A DNA stretch of 64,000 bases from Pseudomonas arsenicoxydans (GTDB lineage Bacteria > Pseudomonadota > Gammaproteobacteria > Pseudomonadales > Pseudomonadaceae). Below the pieces are notes generated by a model, which was given only the letters and a program-made list of their open reading frames with translations, had not been told where the DNA came from and did no database searches. The position numbers and the translations under genes were made by a program. Positions 34,893 through 43,338 of the stretch are shown here, piece after piece (within the stretch, counting starts at the first letter, position 1; each line of letters begins with the position of its first letter). Location: contig NZ_RCZE01000014.1 in the NCBI RefSeq assembly GCF_006438915.1, positions 126,471 through 190,470 on the forward strand, in the 5' to 3' direction.

Positions 34893-36653
34893 ATGAAGAT
34901 CAAGATTCTGTGCGTGCATGGCATTGGCCATGAAGAAGCGGATGAGAGTTTCGAGCAATCGTGGAAGCGGGCGATTACCACGGCGGTGCTAAGCGTGGCG
35001 CCGAACGCCGTGATCGAATTGGACTATTTCGAGTATGACGCGCGCTTTGCGTCCAGCGGTCTGGGTGCGCCGGAAATTGCCGAAGCGACCCTGCGACTTC
35101 TGACCAGCGCCGTCATCCATTCAGTCGGTGATCTGTTCCGGCGTGATCGCGGCATCGGGCAATTTCCCGACCGCCTGCGCTGGACGGCCGGCATGGTGGC
35201 CCAGTGGACCGCAGACGAGGCGCTGCGAACCACGTTGCGTAACGACCTCTCCAGCAAAATCAACGACTCACAACCGGATATCGTCTGTGCGCACAGTCTC
35301 GGAACACTGGTCGCCTATGACACGTTCCGTCGAGATCCATCGCTGATGAAAAAGCGCGTGCTGATCACGTTCGGTTCGCAGATTGCCAATCCCGCAGTCC
35401 GCGAGACGTTCGGCGGGCGCATAGAAGGCATCGAGACGGCGTACAAGTGGTACCACCTCTACAACGAACATGATCACGTGTTTACCGCACCGCTGTACCT
35501 GCGCGATGCCAACTTCACCCAAGTCATGACGCCGTTCGACAAACCGGGCGATGCGCTCAATCACGATGCAACGTACTACCTCGGTCACCCCGAAACCCGC
35601 TCCAATGTCTGGGGACCCTTGTTCCAGGCAGGCCTCGCCAGGGGTTTCGACAAACGGTTGCTCGCCGTCGACAAATCACTCGGTCTGGCCGTGCCAAAGG
35701 CACAAACCGCACGTCGCTCGCGGGACAAGGCATTGCTGATCGGGATCAACAACTATCCCAATCCTTCAGACCGGCTCGAAGGCTGCGTCAATGACGTGTT
35801 CCTGATGAGCTCATTGCTGCAAGAGTCGAACTTCTCGCCGGATGACATCCGCGTCGTGCTCGATGACCGCGCTACCACCGCTGGCATTCGCGATCGCCTG
35901 CGTTGGTTGCTCGACGACGCCCAGGCGGGTGATCGCCGGGTGCTCTTCTATTCGGGGCACGGTGCGCAGATCCCCAATACCAACGCCGCCGGCGAAGCCG
36001 ATCGCATCGATGAATGTCTGTGCCCGTGGGATTTCGACTGGACGCCGGAACACGCCATCGTCGACAACGACTTTCGCGACCTGTACATCCAGCTGCCGTA
36101 CAACACGCAGTTCATTACCATCTTCGATTGCTGCCATTCGGGCGGCATGACACGTGAAGGCGCACGACGCGCACGAGGGCTGACGCCGCCAGACGACATT
36201 CGCCATCGCGCACTGCGCTGGGAGGCCAGTTTGCAGATGTGGGTCGAGCGCGACTGGGTGAAACAGGCGCGCAAGAATGCGCAGAAGGCCGAAGCCGCCA
36301 ACACCGTGAGCAATCGCGACGGTATTCGCAGGGTCGGCCAGGCCATCGCGGTGCGCGGGAACGACGACAAGCTCTACAACAGACGTCGCATCGCTTACAA
36401 ACACGATGGCCCTTTTCTACCGATCCTCATGTACGCCTGCGGCGAATCCCAACTGTCGTATGAGTACCGTCACGGCGTGATTTCGTACGGCGCATTCACC
36501 TACGCGCTCGCCCAGACGCTGCGCTCATCCAAAAAACGTCCGACATTCAATGCCCTGGTCCGTGCCACGGGCAAGCTCCTGGCGGAGCTGGGTTATGACC
36601 AGAAGCCGGCCCTTGTCGGGCCCAAGGTTTTACTCGGCAAAATCGTTCCATAA
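34893..36653 (+). CDS. Alpha/beta-hydrolase fused to a metacaspase-type caspase domain
   Basis: The product has 586 residues from ATG 34893 (AAGGA at good spacing; ATG 34887 is too close). Residues 1-250 look like a lipase/esterase-type alpha/beta hydrolase: V-H-G-I-G-H near the start, nucleophile elbow A-H-S-L-G-T with Ser135, and N-E-H-D-H-V-F as acid/histidine region. Residues 275-586 are a peptidase C14 domain: K-A-L-L-I-G-I-N-N-Y, Y-S-G-H-G (His356), D-E-C-L-C-P-W-D, and D-C-C-H-S-G (Cys414). The D-E-x-x-x-P-x-D stretch is the metacaspase pocket that favours Arg/Lys substrates. No signal peptide, so it is cytoplasmic. It is monocistronic with its own terminator. Confidence 0.85.
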   Translation: MKIKILCVHGIGHEEADESFEQSWKRAITTAVLSVAPNAVIELDYFEYDARFASSGLGAPEIAEATLRLLTSAVIHSVGDLFRRDRGIGQFPDRLRWTAGMVAQWTADEALRTTLRNDLSSKINDSQPDIVCAHSLGTLVAYDTFRRDPSLMKKRVLITFGSQIANPAVRETFGGRIEGIETAYKWYHLYNEHDHVFTAPLYLRDANFTQVMTPFDKPGDALNHDATYYLGHPETRSNVWGPLFQAGLARGFDKRLLAVDKSLGLAVPKAQTARRSRDKALLIGINNYPNPSDRLEGCVNDVFLMSSLLQESNFSPDDIRVVLDDRATTAGIRDRLRWLLDDAQAGDRRVLFYSGHGAQIPNTNAAGEADRIDECLCPWDFDWTPEHAIVDNDFRDLYIQLPYNTQFITIFDCCHSGGMTREGARRARGLTPPDDIRHRALRWEASLQMWVERDWVKQARKNAQKAEAANTVSNRDGIRRVGQAIAVRGNDDKLYNRRRIAYKHDGPFLPILMYACGESQLSYEYRHGVISYGAFTYALAQTLRSSKKRPTFNALVRATGKLLAELGYDQKPALVGPKVLLGKIVP

Positions 36654-36682
36654 ACCTTCATCCACTGCGCTGAAAATCAAAC

Positions 36683-36710
36683 CGGGCGTCTTGAAGACGC
36701 CCGTTTTTTT
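36683..36710 (+). terminator. Intrinsic terminator
   Basis: Stem CGGGCGTCTT / AAGACGCCCG is followed by seven T, 30 bases after the caspase gene stop. It isolates the gene from glcD. Confidence 0.9.
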
Positions 36711-36824
36711 ATTCAGTGGCTCAAAATCAAATCGGCTCAACCGCGCATCTGAGCTAACGTTGGCGAGGGACCTATCATCCACACCTGACCTCTAATAAGA
36801 ACAACCGAGGGTCACGATCAGGCT

Positions 36825-38324
36825 ATGAACATTCTTTACGATGAACGCGTCGACGGCGTTTTGCCCGACGTCGACAAGGCCGCCTTGCTCCAGGCGCTAC
36901 GCGCGCGTTTGCCGGATCTGGAAATCCTGCATCAACAAGAAGAGCTCAGACCGTATGAATGCGACGGGCTCTCCGCGTATCGCACCACTGCGCTGCTGGT
37001 GGTGTTGCCCCGCCACCTCGACGAAGTTCAGGGCATCCTTCGAGTCTGCCACGAGCGGCACGTCCCGGTGGTTGCCCGTGGCGCCGGCACCGGGTTATCC
37101 GGCGGTGCATTACCGCTGGAGAAAGGCGTGCTGCTGGTGATGGCGCGCTTCAACAACATCCTGCACATCGACCCCGCCGCCCGCACCGCGCGAGTTCAGC
37201 CGGGGGTGCGCAACCTGGCGATTTCCCAGACCGTTGCGCCGTTTGGCTTGTATTACGCGCCGGATCCGTCCTCACAGATTGCCTGTTCCATTGGCGGTAA
37301 CGTCGCCGAAAACGCCGGTGGCGTGCATTGCCTCAAGTACGGCCTGACCGTGCACAACCTGCTCAAGATCGACATCCTGACCGTCGAGGGCGAATACCTG
37401 ACGTTGGGCTCCGAAGCCCTCGACTCACCCGGCTTCGACTTGCTGGCCTTGTTCACCGGGTCCGAAGGCATGCTGGGGGTGATCACCGAGGTGACGGTCA
37501 AACTGCTGCCCAAACCGCAAACCGCCAAAGTGCTGCTGGCCGCCTTTGACTCCGTGGAAAAGGCCGGCCGCGCGGTGGGTGACATCATTGCCGCCGGCAT
37601 TATCCCCGGCGGCCTGGAGATGATGGACAACCTAGCGCTTCGCGCCGCCGAAGATTTTATCCACGCCGGTTACCCAGTCGACGCCGAAGCCATTTTGCTC
37701 TGTGAACTCGATGGCGTTGAAGCCGATGTCCATGATGATTGCGACCGCGTGCGCCAGGTGCTGGAACAGGCCGGCGCCACCGAAGTCCGCCAGGCTCGCG
37801 ATGAAGCCGAGCGCGTGCGGTTCTGGGCCGGGCGCAAGAATGCTTTCCCGGCCGTGGGACGCCTGTCGCCGGATTACTACTGCATGGACGGCACGATCCC
37901 GCGCCGCGAACTGCCCGGTGTGTTGCGGGCTATCGCAGCACTCTCGGATGAATACGGCCTACGGGTGGCCAACGTGTTCCACGCCGGCGACGGCAACATG
38001 CACCCGCTTATTTTGTTCGACGCCAACCAGCCCGGTGAACTTGACCGCGCCGAAACCCTGGGCGGCAAGATCCTCGAGTTGTGCGTGAAGGTTGGCGGCA
38101 GCATTACCGGTGAACACGGCGTGGGTCGCGAGAAGATCAATCAGATGTGCGCGCAGTTCAACAGCGATGAGCTGACGGTGTTCCATGCGGTCAAAGCCGC
38201 CTTCGATCCGGGCGGCCTGCTCAATCCCGGCAAGAATATTCCGACCTTGCACCGCTGCGCCGAATTTGGCGCGATGCACGTGCATTTGGGTCAACTGCCC
38301 TTCCCTGATCTGGAGCGTTTCTGA
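36825..38324 (+). CDS. glcD: Glycolate oxidase FAD subunit GlcD
   Basis: This 499-residue FAD-linked subunit of glycolate dehydrogenase converts glycolate to glyoxylate. The PCMH-type FAD domain (about 50-230) shows R-G-A-G-T-G-L-S-G-G-A and D-P-S-S-Q; the C-terminal FAD-oxidase domain has H-A-G-D-G-N-M-H-P and G-E-H-G-V-G. The stop codon overlaps the start of glcE (TGATG). It is first gene of glcDEF; no glcC regulator is next to it here. Confidence 0.95.
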   Translation: MNILYDERVDGVLPDVDKAALLQALRARLPDLEILHQQEELRPYECDGLSAYRTTALLVVLPRHLDEVQGILRVCHERHVPVVARGAGTGLSGGALPLEKGVLLVMARFNNILHIDPAARTARVQPGVRNLAISQTVAPFGLYYAPDPSSQIACSIGGNVAENAGGVHCLKYGLTVHNLLKIDILTVEGEYLTLGSEALDSPGFDLLALFTGSEGMLGVITEVTVKLLPKPQTAKVLLAAFDSVEKAGRAVGDIIAAGIIPGGLEMMDNLALRAAEDFIHAGYPVDAEAILLCELDGVEADVHDDCDRVRQVLEQAGATEVRQARDEAERVRFWAGRKNAFPAVGRLSPDYYCMDGTIPRRELPGVLRAIAALSDEYGLRVANVFHAGDGNMHPLILFDANQPGELDRAETLGGKILELCVKVGGSITGEHGVGREKINQMCAQFNSDELTVFHAVKAAFDPGGLLNPGKNIPTLHRCAEFGAMHVHLGQLPFPDLERF

Positions 38325-39388
38325 TGCGTAGCGAATCCGACATGGATGACAGCGTCGCGCTGTTGGCGCAGGTCAACCAAGCGCTGCAAAACGCCACGCC
38401 TTTACGCATCCAGGGCTCCAACAGCAAGGCGTTCCTTGGACGCATCGTCGCCGGGGAAGTGCTCGACACGCGCACCCACCGCGGCATCGTCAGCTACGAC
38501 CCGACCGAACTGGTGATCACCGCCCGCTGCGGCACACCGTTGTCAGAACTGGCCGAGGCATTGGACGACGCACAGCAGATGCTGCCGTGCGAACCGCCCT
38601 CCTTCGGCGAAGGCGCCACCGTCGGCGGCATGATTGCCTGCGGCTTGTCCGGCCCTCGGCGCCCGTGGTCGGGCTCGGTCAGGGACTTTGTCCTCGGTAC
38701 GCGGGTGATCACCGGGCATGGCAAGCATCTGCGCTTCGGAGGCGAAGTCATGAAGAACGTCGCCGGTTACGACCTGTCGCGCTTGATGGTCGGCAGTTAT
38801 GGGGCGCTGGGGGTGGTAACTGAAGTGTCGCTCAAGGTTCTGCCCAAACCGCGTCAGTGCCTGAGCATCAGCCTGGACATGGACAGCGACCGCGCCTTGC
38901 TGCGCCTCGCGGAATGGGGTCAGCAGCCCCTGCCGATCAGTGCGGCGTGCCACGACGGGCAACGCCTGCACCTGCGGCTTGAGGGTGGCGAAGGTTCTGT
39001 GGCGGCGGCCCATGATCGATTGGGCGGCGAGTTGCTGGACGCGAGCTATTGGGCGGACCTCAACGAACATCGACTGAGTTTCTTTGATGAGGACCAACCC
39101 CTTTGGCGGTTGTCCCTGCCCCACAACACACCCCGGCTTGCCCTGCCCGGCGTTCAACTGATCGATTGGGGCGGTGCACAGCGCTGGCTCAAATCCGAGG
39201 CGCAGGCGTCGTTCATTCGCAAGATCGTCGGTGAGGTTGGTGGGCATGTGACCTGTTACAGCCATGGCTTGATCGACAGCCCGTTCCAACCGCTGCCTGC
39301 GGCACTGATGCGCTACCACCAGAACCTGAAGCAGCAACTTGACCCACGGGACATCTTCAACCCCGGTCGCCTGTACGCGGAGTGTTGA
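38324..39388 (+). CDS. glcE: Glycolate oxidase subunit GlcE
   Basis: This 354-residue second FAD-binding subunit carries a shortened FAD_binding_4 domain (P-P-S-F-G-E-G-A-T-V-G-G-M-I, then M-K-N-V-A-G-Y-D-L-S-R-L). It is translationally coupled to glcD by the overlapping TGATG. It forms the membrane-associated glycolate dehydrogenase with GlcD and GlcF. Confidence 0.95.
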   Translation: MRSESDMDDSVALLAQVNQALQNATPLRIQGSNSKAFLGRIVAGEVLDTRTHRGIVSYDPTELVITARCGTPLSELAEALDDAQQMLPCEPPSFGEGATVGGMIACGLSGPRRPWSGSVRDFVLGTRVITGHGKHLRFGGEVMKNVAGYDLSRLMVGSYGALGVVTEVSLKVLPKPRQCLSISLDMDSDRALLRLAEWGQQPLPISAACHDGQRLHLRLEGGEGSVAAAHDRLGGELLDASYWADLNEHRLSFFDEDQPLWRLSLPHNTPRLALPGVQLIDWGGAQRWLKSEAQASFIRKIVGEVGGHVTCYSHGLIDSPFQPLPAALMRYHQNLKQQLDPRDIFNPGRLYAEC

Positions 39389-39391
39389 ACC

Positions 39392-40609
39392 ATGCAAACC
39401 ACGCTCAGCGAACAGGCCCGCCAACTGCCCCGCGCCGAAGAAGCCGAAAGCATTCTACGCACCTGTGTGCACTGCGGTTTTTGCAATGCCACCTGTCCGA
39501 CCTATCAGTTGCTGGGCGATGAACTGGATGGCCCGAGAGGTCGCATCTACCTGATCAAGCAGGTGCTGGAAGGCAACGAAGTCACGCAAAAAACCCAGCA
39601 GCATCTGGACCGTTGCCTGTCGTGCCGCAACTGCGAAACCACCTGCCCCTCGGGCGTCGATTACCACAACTTGCTCGACATCGGTCGTGCAGTGGTGGAC
39701 GCCGCCGTGCCGCGCCCGCTCGAACAGCGTTTGTTGCGCGAAGGGTTGCGCCGCGTCGTGCCCAATCCGGGATTGTTCAAAGTGCTGGTGAGCAGTGGTC
39801 AGGTGTTCCGTGCCTTGTTGCCGAACACCTTGCAGGCCAAGTTGCCTCGCCGTGTGTACCCGGCCAAACCACGTCCGACGGTGCGCCACGCCAGGCAGGT
39901 GCTGATACTCGAAGGTTGCGTGCAACCGGGGTTGTCGCCCAACACCAATGCCGCCACTGCGCGCGTACTGGATCGACTCGGTATCAGCGTCCTACCGTCC
40001 CGCGAGGCCGGGTGCTGCGGCGCCGTCGATTATCACCTCGACGCCCAGGCGGCCGGCCTTGATCGTGCACGGCACAACATCGATGCGTGGTGGCCGGCCA
40101 TTGAAAACGGCGCTGAAGCCATCGTGCAAACGGCCAGCGGTTGCGGTGCATTCATCAAGGACTATGGTCACTTGCTCCGCAGCGATCCGGCCTATGCCGA
40201 CAAGGCGCGAAAGGTCAGTGCACTGGCCAGGGACCTGGTCGAAGTGTTGCGCGATGAGCCGCTGGAAACACTCGGCATCCACGGCGACCAGCGCCTGGCG
40301 TTCCATTGCCCCTGCACCTTGCAGCACGCGCAAAAACTCGGTGGCGCGGTTGAGGCGCTGCTGACACGTCTGGGTTTCAACCTCACGTCCGTGCCCGACG
40401 GCCACTTGTGTTGCGGCTCGGCGGGCACCTATTCGCTGACTCAACCGGAACTGTCCCGGCAACTTCGCGACAACAAGCTCAATGCGCTGGAGAGCGGCCA
40501 TCCCGAAGTCATTGTCACCGCCAATATTGGCTGTCAGTCCCACCTCGACGGCGCGGGTCGAACCCCGGTCCGGCACTGGATTGAACTGGTGGAAGCCGCC
40601 CTGCCCTGA
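39392..40609 (+). CDS. glcF: Glycolate oxidase iron-sulfur subunit GlcF
   Basis: The product has 405 residues. Two 4Fe-4S motifs C-V-H-C-G-F-C-N-A-T-C-P (about 27-38) and C-L-S-C-R-N-C-E-T-T-C-P (about 78-89) are followed by two CCG-type cysteine domains (G-C-C-G and C-C-G-S-A-G). It passes electrons from the FAD subunits to the quinone pool. It starts 3 bases after glcE. Confidence 0.95.
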   Translation: MQTTLSEQARQLPRAEEAESILRTCVHCGFCNATCPTYQLLGDELDGPRGRIYLIKQVLEGNEVTQKTQQHLDRCLSCRNCETTCPSGVDYHNLLDIGRAVVDAAVPRPLEQRLLREGLRRVVPNPGLFKVLVSSGQVFRALLPNTLQAKLPRRVYPAKPRPTVRHARQVLILEGCVQPGLSPNTNAATARVLDRLGISVLPSREAGCCGAVDYHLDAQAAGLDRARHNIDAWWPAIENGAEAIVQTASGCGAFIKDYGHLLRSDPAYADKARKVSALARDLVEVLRDEPLETLGIHGDQRLAFHCPCTLQHAQKLGGAVEALLTRLGFNLTSVPDGHLCCGSAGTYSLTQPELSRQLRDNKLNALESGHPEVIVTANIGCQSHLDGAGRTPVRHWIELVEAALP

Positions 40610-40630
40610 TCACCCTTAGGAGCCATTGCC

Positions 40631-41032
40631 ATGAAGAGTAAAGCCGTACTGAGTCAGGCTGAGGTCAGCCAGATCCTCGCCGCCGCCCGCACCGAAGCTC
40701 AGAACAATCAATGGGCGGTAACCATTGTGATTGTCGATGACGGTGGCCATCCGCTGGCGCTCGAACGCCTCGACGGGTGCGCGGCCAGCAGCGCTTACAT
40801 CGCCACTGAAAAAGCCCGCACCTCGGCCTTGGGTCGGCGTGAGTCGAAGGGGTATGAAGACATGGTCAACGGAGGACGCTTCGCCTTTTTATCGGCGCCG
40901 TTGCTGACGTCCCTTGAGGGTGGCGTGCCGATTGTTTACGACGGCCAGGTGATCGGTGCGGTCGGCGTGTCCGGGGTCAAGGCCGAACAGGACGCACAAG
41001 TGGCCAAGGCCGGGGCGCAGTGTTTGAAGTGA
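40631..41032 (+). CDS. GlcG/HbpS-family protein
   Basis: The product has 133 residues of the GlcG/HbpS (DUF336) fold, a small heme- or cofactor-binding-like domain of unknown role that regularly ends glc operons. The pattern V-I-V-D-D-G-G-H-P-L-A-L-E-R and G-A-V-G-V-S-G is typical. It lies 21 bases after glcF with AGGAG upstream, so it is co-transcribed. A REPIN follows. Confidence 0.88.
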   Translation: MKSKAVLSQAEVSQILAAARTEAQNNQWAVTIVIVDDGGHPLALERLDGCAASSAYIATEKARTSALGRRESKGYEDMVNGGRFAFLSAPLLTSLEGGVPIVYDGQVIGAVGVSGVKAEQDAQVAKAGAQCLK

Positions 41033-41060
41033 TGCCATAAAAATTCGGCACCTATCGAAC

Positions 41061-41156
41061 CTGTGGCGAGGGAGCTTGCTCCCGCTGGGCTGCGAAGCGG
41101 CCCCAAAAGATGGGACAGCTGCGCTGTCCAGCGGGAGCAAGCTCCCTCGCCACACG
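41061..41156. repeat. REPIN (inverted REP pair)
   Basis: CTGTGGCGAGGGAGCTTGCT at the left and AGCAAGCTCCCTCGCCAC at the right form an inverted REP pair with a GC-rich spacer between. It is the GAGGGAGCTTGCTCCC class, the same core as the single hairpin at 4052. Confidence 0.9.
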
Positions 41157-41178
41157 ATCGTCGTCTCATCGGAGATGC

Positions 41179-41514
41179 TTACTTGCGCGCCAACTTGTAC
41201 CGAATGCACTCTTCATAAAAACTCTGCCGCACCGCAGCCGGTTTGAACCTCGACGGGCTGTCGTACGTCTGCTCGGTAATGCCCATGGCCATCATGTGCA
41301 TCCACGGTTTGTTGAATTTGTAGGTCTGTATCTTCTTGCGAGCGGCATACAGCGACACCCCGGACAACTTGAGCTCCTGGGCCCTGCCCGCCGTCCCGGC
41401 ACCCCAGTCGCACATGTATCGGTCATTGGCCACCAACTCCCTGGCCTGGGCCGCGCCGGCCATGCTCGCCAGGGCAAACAAGATCATCGTGATCGCTACA
41501 TTGCGCAATTGCAT
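41179..41514 (-). CDS. Small exported hypothetical protein
   Basis: The product has 111 residues with a signal peptide (cleavage near A-Q-A-R). The mature part has two cysteines (Y-M-C-D-W and E-E-C-I) and Y/K/R-rich C-terminus. I do not recognise the family. ATG 41514 is preferred as the signal peptide starts right there, although the frame goes up to 41577. Confidence 0.65.
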   Translation of the reverse strand: MQLRNVAITMILFALASMAGAAQARELVANDRYMCDWGAGTAGRAQELKLSGVSLYAARKKIQTYKFNKPWMHMMAMGITEQTYDSPSRFKPAAVRQSFYEECIRYKLARK

Positions 41515-41612
41515 TCCGCCTAACCACCTGAAAATAAAGTGATTTTGGCGACTGTTTTGCGTCAGCGGGGCCAGCAAATTGCCTTATTCGGGAAAAAGAA
41601 TCCGCGTCAGGT

Positions 41613-41933
41613 TCAGCTTCCCGAAACCAGCCTGAGTCCGATAACACCGGCCAAAATCAGCACAATGCACGCGATCCGCAGCGCTGTGGTGGCATCCCCC
41701 AGCAGCGCCATGCCCAGAATCGCGGTGCCCGCCGCGCCTATGCCGGTCCAGACCGCGTAAGCCGTCCCCACCGGCAATGTCTTTAAAGAGAGTGAAAGCA
41801 GATAGACACTCGACAGGCCCGTGGCGGCCGCCAATAGTCCAGGGACCAACCGGGTGAACCCTTCCGAGCCCTTCATGTAGAACGCGAACGCAATTTCGAG
41901 AATGCCAGCGATGCCAAGCAGTGCCCATGCCAT
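41613..41933 (-). CDS. SMR-family exporter of the SugE/Gdx type
   Basis: The product has 106 residues with four membrane helices and conserved Glu13 in helix 1. The T-A-Y-A-V-W-T-G-I-G-A-A-G stretch in helix 3 marks the SugE/Gdx (guanidinium exporter) branch rather than the EmrE drug-efflux branch. No guanidine riboswitch was recognised upstream (41934-41999 is short). Confidence 0.88.
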   Translation of the reverse strand: MAWALLGIAGILEIAFAFYMKGSEGFTRLVPGLLAAATGLSSVYLLSLSLKTLPVGTAYAVWTGIGAAGTAILGMALLGDATTALRIACIVLILAGVIGLRLVSGS

Positions 41934-41999
41934 GTTGAATGTCCTGTGGGAGAAGTTGAATCGCCAGGCGTACTCGCCTGGCGAAGCATCGGAAGCGCT

Positions 42000-42452
42000 C
42001 TACTGCTGAGCCGCTGCGGGGGTGGAACGGAATGTCACGCCGAATCGGTTAAAGGCGTTCATCAACCCGATCGCGTAAGTCAGATCCGCCAATTCCTTAT
42101 CACTAAACTCGGCCGCTGCCGCTTTGTAATCCGTATCGGGAACGCCCGTTTCAGCGACGCGAGTGACCGTTTCCGCCCAACTCAGCGCAATCCGTTCACG
42201 GGTACTGAACACGACACCGGCATCGCGCCAAACCGGCACCAGCATCAGTTTTTCCACCGCGACGCCGAGCTTCAGCAAATCGCGTGAATGCATGTCGATG
42301 CAGTAGGCGCAGCCATTGATTTGCGATACCCGCAGATAGACCAGATCGATCAGTTCGTGGGAAAGACCGCTGTTTTGCAGGTAGACGTACACCCCGCCAA
42401 AAGCCTTGTAGCCCTCGGGTGCAGCCTTGGCGTAGTCGAGACGATTGCTCAT
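42000..42452 (-). CDS. Carboxymuconolactone decarboxylase/AhpD-family protein
   Basis: The product has 150 residues with the AhpD-type redox motif C-A-Y-C-x-x-x-H (about 48-55), suggesting alkylhydroperoxidase-like activity. It is divergent from the azoreductase gene (200 bases apart), and both are oxidative-stress type enzymes. Confidence 0.87.
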   Translation of the reverse strand: MSNRLDYAKAAPEGYKAFGGVYVYLQNSGLSHELIDLVYLRVSQINGCAYCIDMHSRDLLKLGVAVEKLMLVPVWRDAGVVFSTRERIALSWAETVTRVAETGVPDTDYKAAAAEFSDKELADLTYAIGLMNAFNRFGVTFRSTPAAAQQ

Positions 42453-42654
42453 GGTGAATCCTTCGTGTGTGCTGTAAGGGACTCCATCGTGCGGCGGCTT
42501 GGTCTAATTGATAAGGTCCATGATCGGCCTTGCGTCATGGGCCATGACGGCGCGTTCATGGCCTGGTCCATTACTCACTTCTTGGACCTTTGGCCTGGGT
42601 CATCCACTTCCTAGAATGGCCCCTCGACTACGTACATTCATCAAGGGGCCCACC

Positions 42655-43263
42655 ATGAACATCCTCCACGTAACGTGCAGCCCTCGCGGGGCGGTTTCCG
42701 AGAGCTATCGCCTGTCCAGCCACATCATTGGCCAATTGCTGAAGAACGACCCCACCGCAACCGTGATCAACCGGGTGGTAAGCGGCGACGCCATACCGCA
42801 GGTTGACGAGCATTACGCACTGTCCCAACAATCGTCCGTCGATGTGTCCCAGGAAGGCTCCATGGCCCAATCGGAAGTGCTGATCAATGAACTGGACAGC
42901 GCCGACATCGTGGTCATTGGCACCCCGATGCATAACTTCACCGTCCCCGCTGCACTGAAAGTCTGGATCGACCATATCGCACGCGTTCGCCGCACGTTCA
43001 ATGTCGGCGCCCAAGGCAAAACCAGTGTGCTGCGCGACCGTCCCGTCTATATCGGCGTGTCATCAGGCGGACGATTCTCTGGGGAAAACCCGCGTCAGCC
43101 AGACTTTTTGACGACGTATCTGAAAGCGGTTCTGGGCATGATCGGACTGCATGCACTAACGTTCTTCTCTGTTGAAGGCACCGCTTTGGGTCCGCAGGCT
43201 GTCGCGCAGGCCAGGAGCAAGACAGACGAAGCTGTGGAAGCGCATTTTTCCGCGCTTCGATGA
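42655..43263 (+). CDS. azoR: FMN-dependent NADH-azoreductase
   Basis: The product has 202 residues with a flavodoxin-like fold. P-R-G-A-V-S-E-S-Y binds FMN phosphate, T-P-M-H-N-F-T-V-P-A-A-L-K-x-W-I-D is the AzoR signature, and S-S-G-G-R-F follows. It reduces quinones and azo compounds with NADH. It lies upstream of a MocR regulator on the same strand, and divergent from the AhpD-like gene. Confidence 0.9.
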   Translation: MNILHVTCSPRGAVSESYRLSSHIIGQLLKNDPTATVINRVVSGDAIPQVDEHYALSQQSSVDVSQEGSMAQSEVLINELDSADIVVIGTPMHNFTVPAALKVWIDHIARVRRTFNVGAQGKTSVLRDRPVYIGVSSGGRFSGENPRQPDFLTTYLKAVLGMIGLHALTFFSVEGTALGPQAVAQARSKTDEAVEAHFSALR

Positions 43264-43338
43264 CCCTGAACTTCCTCGGGCAAAAATAAGGGCGCACTGT
43301 GACAGGCAGCACATTGATCGTGAGCGGTGGATGAAGCC

